Below are positions 55,746 to 63,752 of a DNA stretch of 64,000 nucleotides, in pieces (positions within the stretch are counted from its first letter, which is position 1; every line of letters begins with the position of its first letter). The notes beneath the pieces are model-generated. The model did no database searches. It saw nothing but the letters and a program-made list of their open reading frames with translations, and was not told the origin of the DNA. The position numbers and the translations under genes are program-made. Origin of the DNA: Rhizobium sp. 2MFCol3.1 (GTDB lineage: Bacteria > Pseudomonadota > Alphaproteobacteria > Rhizobiales > Rhizobiaceae); NCBI RefSeq assembly GCF_000377565.1, contig NZ_KB898353.1, forward strand, positions 599,195 to 663,194. Reading direction: 5' to 3'.

Positions 55746-57272
55746 TCAGGCAGCCGTCGCGGCAGCGGCGAAGAAGCCTTCCGGGCTCTCCACTTCCACC
55801 AGTCTCTTGCCGTCGATCAGCCAGAAGCGGTTGCCGACGTTGCGGATGAAGTCGCGGTCGTGCGAGACCAGCAGGCAGCTCGCCTGCTGTGCCATCAACT
55901 CGCTCTCCAGCGCCTCCTGACCCTCGATGTCGAGATGGTTGGTCGGTTCGTCCAGTAGGTAGAAGTTCGGATTGATCAATCGCAGCGCCAGCATCCCAAG
56001 CCGTGCCTTTTGTCCGCCCGAGAGACGGCCGATCGGTTTGCCCTGCATCTCGATCGTCATGCCTGCGCCAGCAAGCAGCGCGCGGGCTCTCGCATCGCCG
56101 ACATCGAAGCGCCTCAGGATCATCCGCATCGGCGTCTCCTCGTCGATCAGCTCGTTCAGCGCCTGGTGGCCATAGCCGAGCACCAGCGACGGCGTCGTCT
56201 TGATGCCCTCGACGGCGCCCTCCATCTCCAGGATCGCGCGGCGCAGCATCGTCACCATCCGGCTCTTGCCCATGCCATTGGCGCCCAGCAGAACGATGCG
56301 GTCCCCCTGGCAGATGAACTGCTTGCCGGTCTTGAAGAGCGGCGTGCCATCCGGCCGCACTACCGCCGCATCCTCAAGCGTCACCAGCACCTTGGCGTGG
56401 GTGCCGCGATTGGCAAGCCGGATCGCGCCCGAGGAGCGCTCCAGATGCGCGGGTTTCGCCGCATCTTCCAGCTTCTCCGCCCGCTGCTTCAGCTGCTTGG
56501 TCTTGACGACGAGGAGGTCGCTGCCGGAGTTGATGCCGATATTGTTGAGCTTGGCGGCCTGCTGGCGCAGCTTTTCCGCCGTCTTCATGTCGCGCTGGTA
56601 GCGCCGCTCGTCGGCCGCATCGCTGTCGTCGAGCGCTGCCCGCGCCTCAGAGTACGGCAGCGAAAACAGCGCCGATTGCTCGGGCCTCAGAAACAGCGTC
56701 CGGTTCGTCGTGGCGTCGAGAAAGGCGCGGTCGTGGCTCGAGATGATGACGGGCATGTCACGCGGCAGCGCATTCAGCCAGTCCTCCAGCCGGGCGATCT
56801 TGCCGAGGTCGAGATGGTTGGTCGGCTCGTCGAGCAGAAGCACGTCGGGCTCGGTCACCGAAACGCGCGCCAGCATCGCCAGCCGCTGCCAGCCGCCGCT
56901 GAGCTGCCCCACCGGTCGCTCGCGCATCTCGTCGGGCACATCGAGGCCGGCAAGCGCCATGTCGACCCGCCAGCTCTCGTTGAGCTGCTGGTCCTCGGGC
57001 AGCGCCTTCAGCACCGCCTCATGCAACGGCAGAGAAAGAAGGGCAGGCGGCACGTCCTGTTCGACATGGCCGATGGTGAGCCCGCGCGAGCGGGTGACGT
57101 CGCCCTCGCTCGGCTCGATCGCGCCGGAAAGGCAGCGCAGCAGCGTGGACTTGCCGCGCCCGTTTGCGGCGACAAGGCCGATGCGGTCGCCGGCGCCGAT
57201 CGCAAGCGTGAGGTTGGAAAACAGCGGCTTGCCGAGGGTGATGCCGAGATTGCGGATATGGATTGTCGTCAT
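55746..57272 (-). CDS. ABC-F family ATPase (ribosome-associated)
   Basis: The 508-residue protein has two ABC domains and no membrane segments: Walker A AANGRGKST with LSGGW, then a linker with a coiled basic-charged region (KTKQLKQRAEKLEDAAKPAHLERS), then Walker A GANGMGKSR with LSGGQ and LLDEPTNHLD in both halves. ABC-F proteins act on ribosomes to resolve stalled translation or protect against antibiotics. The second Walker A ends in SR rather than ST, a change worth noting. Confidence 0.9.
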   Translation of the reverse strand: MTTIHIRNLGITLGKPLFSNLTLAIGAGDRIGLVAANGRGKSTLLRCLSGAIEPSEGDVTRSRGLTIGHVEQDVPPALLSLPLHEAVLKALPEDQQLNESWRVDMALAGLDVPDEMRERPVGQLSGGWQRLAMLARVSVTEPDVLLLDEPTNHLDLGKIARLEDWLNALPRDMPVIISSHDRAFLDATTNRTLFLRPEQSALFSLPYSEARAALDDSDAADERRYQRDMKTAEKLRQQAAKLNNIGINSGSDLLVVKTKQLKQRAEKLEDAAKPAHLERSSGAIRLANRGTHAKVLVTLEDAAVVRPDGTPLFKTGKQFICQGDRIVLLGANGMGKSRMVTMLRRAILEMEGAVEGIKTTPSLVLGYGHQALNELIDEETPMRMILRRFDVGDARARALLAGAGMTIEMQGKPIGRLSGGQKARLGMLALRLINPNFYLLDEPTNHLDIEGQEALESELMAQQASCLLVSHDRDFIRNVGNRFWLIDGKRLVEVESPEGFFAAAATAA

Positions 57273-57441
57273 GATCTTGCTCTGGTCTTGCGAGCAGGCA
57301 CAGGCGCGTCGCGGGCATCAGCCTTCATCGCGCGCGTATGCTCAAGCTCGGGGGGTATAAAACATGCAGGCGAGCATAGGCTCACGGCTGCAGTGCCACG
57401 AGGGGCGGACCAGGAAGAGGGTGTCGAGAAACGGTCTCTGG

Positions 57442-57513
57442 TCAGCCCTGCAAACGCATTTGCAGGGCGTTGACGGGGCCACGCTGGCGATTGAATCGGA
57501 AATGTATCGTCAC
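57442..57513 (-). CDS. Possible small ORF (23 aa) with strong ribosome binding site and 3' hairpin
   Basis: On the minus strand AAGGAGGG is followed at good spacing by a GTG at 57513 and a 23-residue basic ORF. Its last codons contain a perfect hairpin (CCCTGCAAA / TTTGCAGGG). The location is a 294-base gene-free gap after the ABC-F gene start. It may be a small protein or a leader peptide, but a chance arrangement is possible. Confidence 0.35.
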   Translation of the reverse strand: MTIHFRFNRQRGPVNALQMRLQG

Positions 57514-57566
57514 GCGCAACCCTCCTTTCTCAAGTATCTCGGCAATAGCATTGCGGCCGCGAAAAT

Positions 57567-57953
57567 TCAACCGTGATGCTCATGCACGGTGATCAGGAAG
57601 ATCGCGTCGGCCTCGATCGCCTTCAGGATCGTGCCGCCATCGCTGCGGTAGATCTGCAATTCCGAAAGCACGCCCGCGGCCGAAAAGAGGATGATGTCGA
57701 CAAGCGGCCCGTAGGGATCGGCGACCTCCTTGTCGTCGAAATAGCCGGACGCGACGGGGTGCGCCGGCAGGTCGGCCGGCCAATCGGTCCGGTCGCGCAG
57801 GCGAAGGCGCAGCGAGCCGGATGCGTCGATCTCGGCGGCCCGGTAGTGGTCGCAGTCCCAGGCTGGCGGCACCTCGCCGCGCGCGGCGTGTCGCGCCAGA
57901 CGCTGGATGATCTGCTTTTCTGCGGGGTTCAACTCTCTCCAAATCAACGTCAC
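57567..57953 (-). CDS. Hypothetical protein (128 aa), DUF6984-like
   Basis: A soluble acidic protein with WRELNPAEKQIIQRLARHAA at the N terminus, then a beta-rich middle with a DKEVADPYGPLVDIILFS segment, and a C-terminal HEHHG. It resembles the DUF6984 type of protein, whose function is not known. It lies 34 bases after the HerA-like gene on the same strand. Confidence 0.6.
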   Translation of the reverse strand: MTLIWRELNPAEKQIIQRLARHAARGEVPPAWDCDHYRAAEIDASGSLRLRLRDRTDWPADLPAHPVASGYFDDKEVADPYGPLVDIILFSAAGVLSELQIYRSDGGTILKAIEADAIFLITVHEHHG

Positions 57954-57987
57954 GCGGTCGCTTCCGAAAAGGGTTGAGGGATTAGGG

Positions 57988-59544
57988 TTACCGTTTCAGG
58001 CTGCCGAGAATGCCGCGCACCAGCGCCCGCCCGACCTGGGTCGCCACGGTGCGCGCCACGCTCTTCATCGCCGCTTCCACCACCGTTTCGCGCTGGTAGC
58101 CGCCGGAGCGGGGGCGGCCCTGCGCCTGCTTCTCGTCCTTGCTGTCGTCGCCGAAGCCCGGCAGCGTCCAGCGGCCCGAGGCGCTTCCCTCGGTCGGCTG
58201 TGTCGGCTGCGCCTGCTTGGCGGCGTCGGAATCGGACGCCTTCTGCGCCCGTGCTGCCAGGATCTCGAAGGCGGATTCGCGGTCCACATCCTCGTCATAG
58301 ACTCCGAGCACCGGGCTCTTGTCCATCACCTGCTGGCGTTCCTGGTCCGTCAGCGGCCCGACGCGGCCGGATGGCGGCCGCACCAGCGTGCGTTCCACGA
58401 TCGATGGCGCGCCCTTGGCCTCCAGCGTCGACACCAGCGCTTCGCCGGTTCCAAGCGTGGTGATAACGGTGGCGCAGTCGAAGGCCGGGTTGGGGCGGAA
58501 CGTATCGGCCGCCGTCTTCACCGCCTTCTGCTCGCGCGGCGTATAGGCGCGCAGCGCGTGCTGCACGCGGTTGCCGAGCTGCGCCAGCACCGTCTCCGGC
58601 ACGTCGAGCGGGTTCTGCGTGACGAAATAGACGCCGACGCCCTTGGAGCGGATCAGGCGCACCACCTGCTCGACACGCTCGACGAGCACCTTCGGCGCGT
58701 CGTTGAAGAGCAGATGCGCCTCGTCGAAGAAGAACACCAGCTTCGGCTTCTCCGGATCGCCCACTTCGGGCAGTTCCTCGAAGAGCTCCGACAGCAGCCA
58801 GAGCAGGAAGGTTGCGTAGAGACGCGGGTTCATCATCAGTTTGTCGGCGGCAAGCACCGAGATAGTCCCGTAGCCGCGATTGTCTGATCGCATGATGTCG
58901 GTGATCTTCAGTGCCGGCTCGCCGAAGAAATGCTCGGCGCCCTGCTGCTCAAGCACCAAGAGCGCGCGCTGGATCGAGCCGACGGAGGCCTTGGAGATCA
59001 GCCCGTACTGGCTGGAAAGCTCCGTGGCATTCTCGCCCATATAGTTGAGCAGGGCAGAGAAATCCTTGAGGTCGAGCAGCGGCAGGCCGCCCTTGTCGGC
59101 GATCTTGAAGGCGATGTTGATCACGCCTTCCTGCGGCTCCGACGCATCCATCAGTCGGGCGAGCAGGAGAGGGCCCATCTCGGCGATGGTGGTGCGCACC
59201 CGGTGGCCCTTTTCGCCGAACAGGTCCCAGAAGATGACCGGGAACTGGTCCGCCTCGTAATCGTCGAAGCCGATCTGCTCGGCCCGCTTGGTCATCCAGT
59301 CCTGCGGCTGGCCCTTCATGGCAATGCCGGAGAGATCGCCCTTGATGTCGGCGCAGAAGACCGGAACGCCGGCCCTGGCGAAGCCTTCGGCCAGCACCTG
59401 CAGCGTCACCGTCTTGCCGGTGCCGGTGGCGCCGGTCACCAGTCCGTGGCGGTTGCCGTATTTGAGTTCCAGATATTCGGGGGTGTTGATACTGTCATCA
59501 GGGTTGCGGCTGGTACCGATGTAGATCTTGCCATCCTCGAGCAT
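57988..59544 (-). CDS. yjgR: YjgR/HerA-like ATPase (DUF853)
   Basis: The 518-residue protein has Walker A TGATGTGKTVTLQ near residue 38, Walker B-like KLVFFFDEAHLLF near 260, and a C-terminal region with EDVDRESAFEILAARAQKA and a Ser/Gln-rich linker. These hexameric ATPases of the HerA/FtsK class include E. coli YjgR, whose role is unclear. I chose the ATG at 59544 because GGGAGACC precedes it. Upstream codons from 59661 lack coding character. Confidence 0.85.
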   Translation of the reverse strand: MLEDGKIYIGTSRNPDDSINTPEYLELKYGNRHGLVTGATGTGKTVTLQVLAEGFARAGVPVFCADIKGDLSGIAMKGQPQDWMTKRAEQIGFDDYEADQFPVIFWDLFGEKGHRVRTTIAEMGPLLLARLMDASEPQEGVINIAFKIADKGGLPLLDLKDFSALLNYMGENATELSSQYGLISKASVGSIQRALLVLEQQGAEHFFGEPALKITDIMRSDNRGYGTISVLAADKLMMNPRLYATFLLWLLSELFEELPEVGDPEKPKLVFFFDEAHLLFNDAPKVLVERVEQVVRLIRSKGVGVYFVTQNPLDVPETVLAQLGNRVQHALRAYTPREQKAVKTAADTFRPNPAFDCATVITTLGTGEALVSTLEAKGAPSIVERTLVRPPSGRVGPLTDQERQQVMDKSPVLGVYDEDVDRESAFEILAARAQKASDSDAAKQAQPTQPTEGSASGRWTLPGFGDDSKDEKQAQGRPRSGGYQRETVVEAAMKSVARTVATQVGRALVRGILGSLKR

Positions 59545-59753
59545 GCGAAAGGTCTCCCTGCCGGCGACGGACGCCGATTGCGTCAAAATGCGGAGAGCAT
59601 AATCCGCATGTTCATTGTAATATGCTTCGACTGTTATAAGCAGGGACCGCAATGCCGACAACTGTCTGCATTAAAAGGAAAACTGGGATAAGCGCCAATC
59701 TTGGTCCGCTCTCCCGCCCGATGCCTTGAGTTGCCACTCGAAGTCGATTAACG

Positions 59754-59769
59754 TTGACGTTAACGTCAA
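59754..59769 (+). promoter_or_regulatory. Perfect 16-bp palindrome TTGACGTTAACGTCAA, probable operator
   Basis: The sequence equals its reverse complement and lies 20 bases before the start of the small gene at 59789. It resembles operators of MerR-type regulators such as the LiuR family in general form, but no exact assignment can be made. Confidence 0.5.
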
Positions 59770-59788
59770 TAAAACCAGGAGGATGACG

Positions 59789-60184
59789 ATGAATGAAATC
59801 GTGGATCAGATAGCCGCGCGGGTCGGCATTCCGACCGAAGTGGCCGAAAAGGCGCTCGGCATGATGCTTGGCTTTCTCCAGCGCGAGGCGGCCGACGGCC
59901 CGGTCGCCAAGATGATCGAAGCCATTCCGGGCGCCTCCGATCTGGTGGCCCAATATAACGGCGCCGGCGAAACCGGCGGCGGCGGCCTTCTCGGCAGCAT
60001 CATGGGCGCTTTGGGCGGCGGCGGCATCATGGCGCTCGGCCAGCAGCTGATGTCCGAAGGCCTCGGCATGGGCGAGATCACCTCGCTCGCCAAGGAAACC
60101 CTTTCAATTGCCGAACAGCACGCCGGCAAGGAAGTCGTCGACGAGGTCGTAGCCTCGGTGCCGGGGCTCAGCCAGTTCGTTTGA
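59789..60184 (+). CDS. Small helical protein (131 aa), DUF2267/DUF2780-like
   Basis: The protein starts with MNEIVDQIAARVGIPTEVAEKALGMML and has a central Gly-rich loop (GETGGGGLLGSIMGALGGGG) followed by helices (ITSLAKETLSIAEQHAGKEVVDEVV). It resembles the DUF2267/DUF2780 type of helical protein. The ATG at 59789 has AGGAGG six bases upstream. Longer starts would include the palindromic region. Confidence 0.75.
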   Translation: MNEIVDQIAARVGIPTEVAEKALGMMLGFLQREAADGPVAKMIEAIPGASDLVAQYNGAGETGGGGLLGSIMGALGGGGIMALGQQLMSEGLGMGEITSLAKETLSIAEQHAGKEVVDEVVASVPGLSQFV

Positions 60185-60272
60185 TCGGATTGGGTTGATG
60201 GATGATGCAGCGGGCGGATTTTCCGCCCGTTTTGCTGTGGGGTGAGTGCTGAGGTGGGCGTTTGCGCGTGTC

Positions 60273-60431
60273 GCCCCCCTCATCCGCCTGCCGGCACCTT
60301 CTCCCCGTTGGGTAGAAGGGAAATGCGGCGCCCGCTCGCCTCTTTGCTCAACGCCCGAGATGGTGCAAGGCGGTGCCACGAGTCTCTTCTCCCCAGCGGG
60401 GAGAAGGTGCCGGCAGGCGGATGAGGGGGGC
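60273..60431. repeat. RIME-like palindromic repeat
   Basis: A 35-bp perfect inverted repeat has arms at 60273-60307 and 60397-60431 (outermost bases GCCCCCCTCATCCGCC and its complement) separated by 89 bases. Each arm has its own small hairpin. This fits rhizobial intergenic mosaic elements and belongs to no gene. Confidence 0.8.
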
Positions 60432-60485
60432 CGCGCACGCCGACCTTCACGGCCGGGCGATATCCACCACCTACGCCAACAAACC

Positions 60486-60941
60486 CTACTGCGTCACCTC
60501 AACCAACTGCATCCACACGGCGGCCTGATCCCGCGCCGTCTGCCGATCAGCCTCATCCAGCACGCCCCCGCCACAAAACCGCTCCACGGCCGCCCGGTCA
60601 CTCTCCGCCGTCGCCGCATGCTTCGCACCAACCATCACATGCCGCCAAGCGCAGCCCAAAACGCGATCCTCGACGATCGCCTTATCGCACCCAGTGCTCA
60701 AGCACAGCGCAACCCTCTCCTGGCTCTCGTAACCCCCACCAACCGCGCTCGCATAAGTCACCGCCCACCCCGCACGCGTATCCCGGCATGCGACGGGATC
60801 GGCGCTCAAATTGCACGATGTCGTTGCGACATAATCCTTCGCCGGTGGGAAGTCGGGGAATTCGGCCAGGTTGACGCATCCGCAAGCCAGAAGTGCTGCC
60901 GCAAACCACTGCAATATCGCCTCCCGCCGTTGCGCGACCAC
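60486..60941 (-). CDS. Putative small lipoprotein (151 aa)
   Basis: A GTG start gives a signal sequence with Arg5-Arg6, a hydrophobic stretch and lipobox LLAC at residues 17-20, so the mature protein should be membrane-anchored at Cys20. The rest has several Cys residues (CNLS, VACRDTR, LCLSTGCDKA, LGCAWRH, FCGGG) that could form disulfides. I recognise no domain. An alternative TTG start with GGGAGG upstream would give a shorter signal. Confidence 0.55.
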   Translation of the reverse strand: MVAQRREAILQWFAAALLACGCVNLAEFPDFPPAKDYVATTSCNLSADPVACRDTRAGWAVTYASAVGGGYESQERVALCLSTGCDKAIVEDRVLGCAWRHVMVGAKHAATAESDRAAVERFCGGGVLDEADRQTARDQAAVWMQLVEVTQ

Positions 60942-61103
60942 ACTGCTTGCTGGGAGACATCGGATGATGGCTCACGACAGGCCAAATCAGTGATGAATGC
61001 CAAATCAGTCGTGAGTGTATGTGTTATCGCCGCTCGCCGAAAGTGGGTTTCGGCCCGGAAAATCGATCCTGACGCAGTCCTGGTTCAGGCGGTCGGATGG
61101 GGG

Positions 61104-61316
61104 TCAGTGCTTGCTTTTTGTCTCGCGGGCAAGCTTCAGGATGACGTCATCAGCCGCGTCGGCGAGAGCCATGGCGATTTCGGCGGCTTTCCACCCTCTC
61201 TTCTCTCCGTCACGGATAAGTTCGAAGAGCATGGGCTCGAATTCGGACCGGCAGGTCTCCATTCGCTGGTCTGAATTGGATCGATTCTTGGAAGACTGAA
61301 TATCCGTCATCATCAA
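61104..61316 (-). CDS. Small hypothetical protein (70 aa)
   Basis: A soluble, polar protein with ETCRSEFEPMLFELIRDGEKRGW in the middle and an Ala-rich helix (KAAEIAMALADAADDVILKLARET) at the C terminus, ending in KSKH. It resembles small conserved rhizobial proteins of unknown function. A perfect CtrA-type site lies 57 bases upstream. Confidence 0.55.
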   Translation of the reverse strand: MMMTDIQSSKNRSNSDQRMETCRSEFEPMLFELIRDGEKRGWKAAEIAMALADAADDVILKLARETKSKH

Positions 61317-61372
61317 TACCCCAGATTAGAGGGTAGATTTAGCAAGGCCGCTGAAGAGCGCAAGTAAATATG

Positions 61373-61388
61373 TTAATCGGTCATTAAC
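61373..61388 (+). promoter_or_regulatory. CtrA-type binding site
   Basis: TTAA-TCGGTCA-TTAAC is a perfect match to TTAA-N7-TTAAC. It lies between the 70-aa gene (minus) and the hairpin to the right, so its target is uncertain. Confidence 0.55.
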
Positions 61389-61440
61389 AATTCGATTTTT
61401 TTGCCTGACATAAGCAAAAAAACAACTAGGAACCCAAGAA

Positions 61441-61465
61441 GGGCCCGTCGGGGTGTGACGGGCCC
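61441..61465 (+). terminator. Orphan GC-rich hairpin, possible small RNA terminator
   Basis: A perfect 9-bp stem (GGGCCCGTC / GACGGGCCC) with a 7-base loop is followed by CCCGCTTTCTTTG. No protein gene lies before it, so it may end a small RNA transcribed from near the CtrA-type site. Confidence 0.5.
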
Positions 61466-61673
61466 CCGCTTTCTTTGTCGCACTGGAAAAGCAACTCTGT
61501 CAGCAGTAAAAGCTTGGATCCCAGGAAGTAACCGGTCAACTTCTACATTTTTTGTACTTGGTACCGCCTTTCAGCGGCGAAGCGAGCCGTTTCCCGTAAA
61601 TATTATGGGTTTATTTCGGAAGGCCGGCGCGTGAGCATGGTTGTTCCGGATATACTAACATAAGAGTGTATTT

Positions 61674-63197
61674 TTATTCATGTGCGCTTTTGGGGTTGTG
61701 TAGAATAACGCCGAGCTCATGCCATTGCCGGCCATCTTTTCGGATCAGCTCGTCGGCGCAGGTCGGGCCCATGCTTCCCGGCAGGTAAGGCTCCGGCTGG
61801 TCGTCGCTCTTGCCCCAGAGATCGAGGAAGGGCTGCACGGCGGCCCAGCCCGCCTCGATGCCGTCGGCGCGCTGAAACAGCGTCTGGTCGCCGATGAAGA
61901 GATCGTAGAGCAGGGACTCGTAGCCGGTCATCTTGCCGATATCGAATTTGTCGGCATAGCGGAAGTCGAGCGAGACAGGCACGGTATCGACCGAAAGGCC
62001 CGGCGACTTGATCGACAGCTCGACGCTCAATCCCTCATCCGGCTGCACCTGGATGACCAGCCGGTTCGGCGGCAGGCTGCGTTTGATGTCGGTCTCGCGA
62101 AACTGCGCGAAGGGCACCTGGCGAAAAGTGACGACGATCTCCGTGTCGCGCGCCTTCATCGCCTTGCCGGTCCGGAGATAGAATGGCACACCCGCCCAGC
62201 GCCATGTATCGACATAAAGCTTCAGCGCAACGAAGGTCTCCGTCCTTGTGTCGGGCGACACATCCTTGGTCTCGCGGAAGGCGGTGACCGGGTTGCCGTT
62301 GAGCGGCCCGCTCGTATAGACGCCGCGCACCCCATGCTCGGCCGCTTCCTCGGGCGTATAGATCCTGAGCGCGCTGAGCGCCTTGCTCTTTTCGCTGCGG
62401 ATCGCCTCGGCCCCGAAACCGTTCGGCGCTTCCATGGCGATCATCGCCAGCAGCTGGAACAGATGGTTCGGCACCATGTCGCGCAGCGCGCCCGTGGCAT
62501 CGTAGAACTTGCCGCGGCTGCCGACATCCACGGTCTCGGCGGCGGTGATCTGCACGTGGTCGATATAGTTGTTGTTCCACAGCGCCTCGATCATCATGTT
62601 GGCGAAGCGCGTGGTCAGGATGTTCTGCACCGTCTCCTTTCCGAGGAAGTGATCGAGCCGGTAGACTTGGCTTTCCGAGACCTTGGACAGAATGCGCGCG
62701 TTGAGCGCCTTGGCCGAGGCAAGATCGGTCCCGAACGGCTTCTCGATGGCGATCCGCCGAAACGCGCTGTCGGTTTCCTTGGTTAGCCCATGCTCGGCGA
62801 GCTTCTCCACGATCGTCCCGAAAAATTGCGGCGGCACGGCGAGATAGAAGGCGGCATTGCCACTCGGCGCCTTCTCGAGCCGCGCCTTGATGTCGAGATA
62901 GATCTCGTCCTTGGTGAAATCGCCCGACGTGTAAGCGATCCGCTTGCTGAGGCTCTTCCAGCCATCGCTCTGCGCATGCGCCCCGCCGTCATCGAGCGTC
63001 TTCAGGAAATCATCGAGCCGCGCCACCAGCATCGCATCGTCACCCGGATCGATGCCGACGCCGAGAATGCGGAGATCCTCGCCGGTTAGCCCGCTCTGTG
63101 TGAGGTTGATGATCGCGGGAACAAGCAGCCGCCGGGTGAGGTCTCCGGTGGCCCCGAAGATGACAAGCGTGACCGGCGGGCTGGGAGCTGCGTCCAT
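61674..63197 (-). CDS. zwf: Glucose-6-phosphate 1-dehydrogenase
   Basis: The 507-residue protein has the NAD(P)-binding FGATGDLTRR near residues 14-23, the substrate and catalytic YRLDHFLGKETVQN near 185-200 and IEKPFGTDLASAKALN, all hallmarks of the family. It makes 6-phosphogluconolactone with reduction of NADP or NAD. It begins the Entner-Doudoroff and pentose phosphate routes. The ATG at 63197 follows AAGGAG. No pgl or edd gene is adjacent, so this may be an additional copy. Confidence 0.96.
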   Translation of the reverse strand: MDAAPSPPVTLVIFGATGDLTRRLLVPAIINLTQSGLTGEDLRILGVGIDPGDDAMLVARLDDFLKTLDDGGAHAQSDGWKSLSKRIAYTSGDFTKDEIYLDIKARLEKAPSGNAAFYLAVPPQFFGTIVEKLAEHGLTKETDSAFRRIAIEKPFGTDLASAKALNARILSKVSESQVYRLDHFLGKETVQNILTTRFANMMIEALWNNNYIDHVQITAAETVDVGSRGKFYDATGALRDMVPNHLFQLLAMIAMEAPNGFGAEAIRSEKSKALSALRIYTPEEAAEHGVRGVYTSGPLNGNPVTAFRETKDVSPDTRTETFVALKLYVDTWRWAGVPFYLRTGKAMKARDTEIVVTFRQVPFAQFRETDIKRSLPPNRLVIQVQPDEGLSVELSIKSPGLSVDTVPVSLDFRYADKFDIGKMTGYESLLYDLFIGDQTLFQRADGIEAGWAAVQPFLDLWGKSDDQPEPYLPGSMGPTCADELIRKDGRQWHELGVILHNPKSAHE

Positions 63198-63329
63198 GAT
63201 GATCTCCTTGATATGGGAGGGGGAAGATAGAGCGGGCGGATGGGGTGCCAAGCGGGGGTGGGCTGGTCAGTGCGGTGCGTCGATACGGATTGAAATGCAG
63301 ATCTACGATCCGTCGGACCACGACGAGCG

Positions 63330-63512
63330 TCAACGATTGGCGTCTTCGACTTGCTTGCGAAGCGCGGCGAACGAGGCTTCGACCTCCTCGTTGGAGCGCC
63401 CTTCGCCGGATGCCACGGACTGCCTGGCGATCGCGACCTTGGCTTTGAGAAATTCAATATATCCGGGCGGGGCAGGCCCGGCCGCAGGCGTGGCGATGGT
63501 ATCCTTGGACAC
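63330..63512 (-). CDS. Small antitoxin-like protein (60 aa)
   Basis: The 60-residue protein has FLKAKVAIARQSVASGEGRSNEEVEASFAALRKQ, a pattern seen in antitoxins of the RHH/ParD or related type. The GTG at 63512 has GGAGG five bases upstream. A toxin gene would normally follow. Between here and zwf only a short frame with VVVRRIVDLHF-like residues is present, possibly a toxin remnant. Confidence 0.45.
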   Translation of the reverse strand: MSKDTIATPAAGPAPPGYIEFLKAKVAIARQSVASGEGRSNEEVEASFAALRKQVEDANR

Positions 63513-63641
63513 GGTTACCTCCATCTGTGAGCAGACGATATAATGGCAGTCGTGACTTCGCAATGCATCCGACGTGGGCAGGTAGACGGAGGGCGGGTGG
63601 TCGTCGAGAGTACGGGCACCGTTGAATTTGTGAAGACGTGC

Positions 63642-63752
63642 TTAGATCCCCGGCACAAGGCCGAGGATAACGCCGGAGAGCTGGTCGACCGTCCGCAAGC
63701 TATTGAAATACGCAGATATCCACCCTCGCGACGTCATCCTCGGGCTCGTTGT
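63642..63752. repeat. Small rhizobial inverted-repeat element, truncated by the IS
   Basis: The left arm (63642-63672) contains CACAAGGCCGAGGATAACG, and the right arm (63732-63752) reads CGTCATCCTCGGGCTCGTTGT, close to its reverse complement. The right arm stops where the IS terminal sequence begins. A typical genome-dispersed palindrome. Confidence 0.55.

Larger units (their letters stand above)
61317..61673. other. Gene-poor region with CtrA-type site and GC hairpin
   Basis: A 357-base gap. It holds the CtrA-type site at 61373-61388, a GC-rich hairpin at 61441-61465, and an AT-rich downstream half. No convincing ORF: a 77-codon TTG-start frame at 61401 has poor coding character. Confidence 0.5.

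Noticed and set aside
56010..57473. Plus-strand 487-codon ORF over the ABC-F gene
   Set aside because: Antisense to two intact ABC domains, with no motif of its own.
59745..59765. TTAA repeats near 59748 as a CtrA site
   Set aside because: The spacer between the TTAA elements is 8, not 7 bases.
59726..59788. Longer start of the DUF2267/DUF2780-like gene
   Set aside because: It would read through the operator-like palindrome; the AGGAGG supports 59789.
60246..61274. Plus-strand 342-codon ORF across the RIME-like repeat and small genes
   Set aside because: Runs through a palindromic repeat and has no domain or ribosome binding site.
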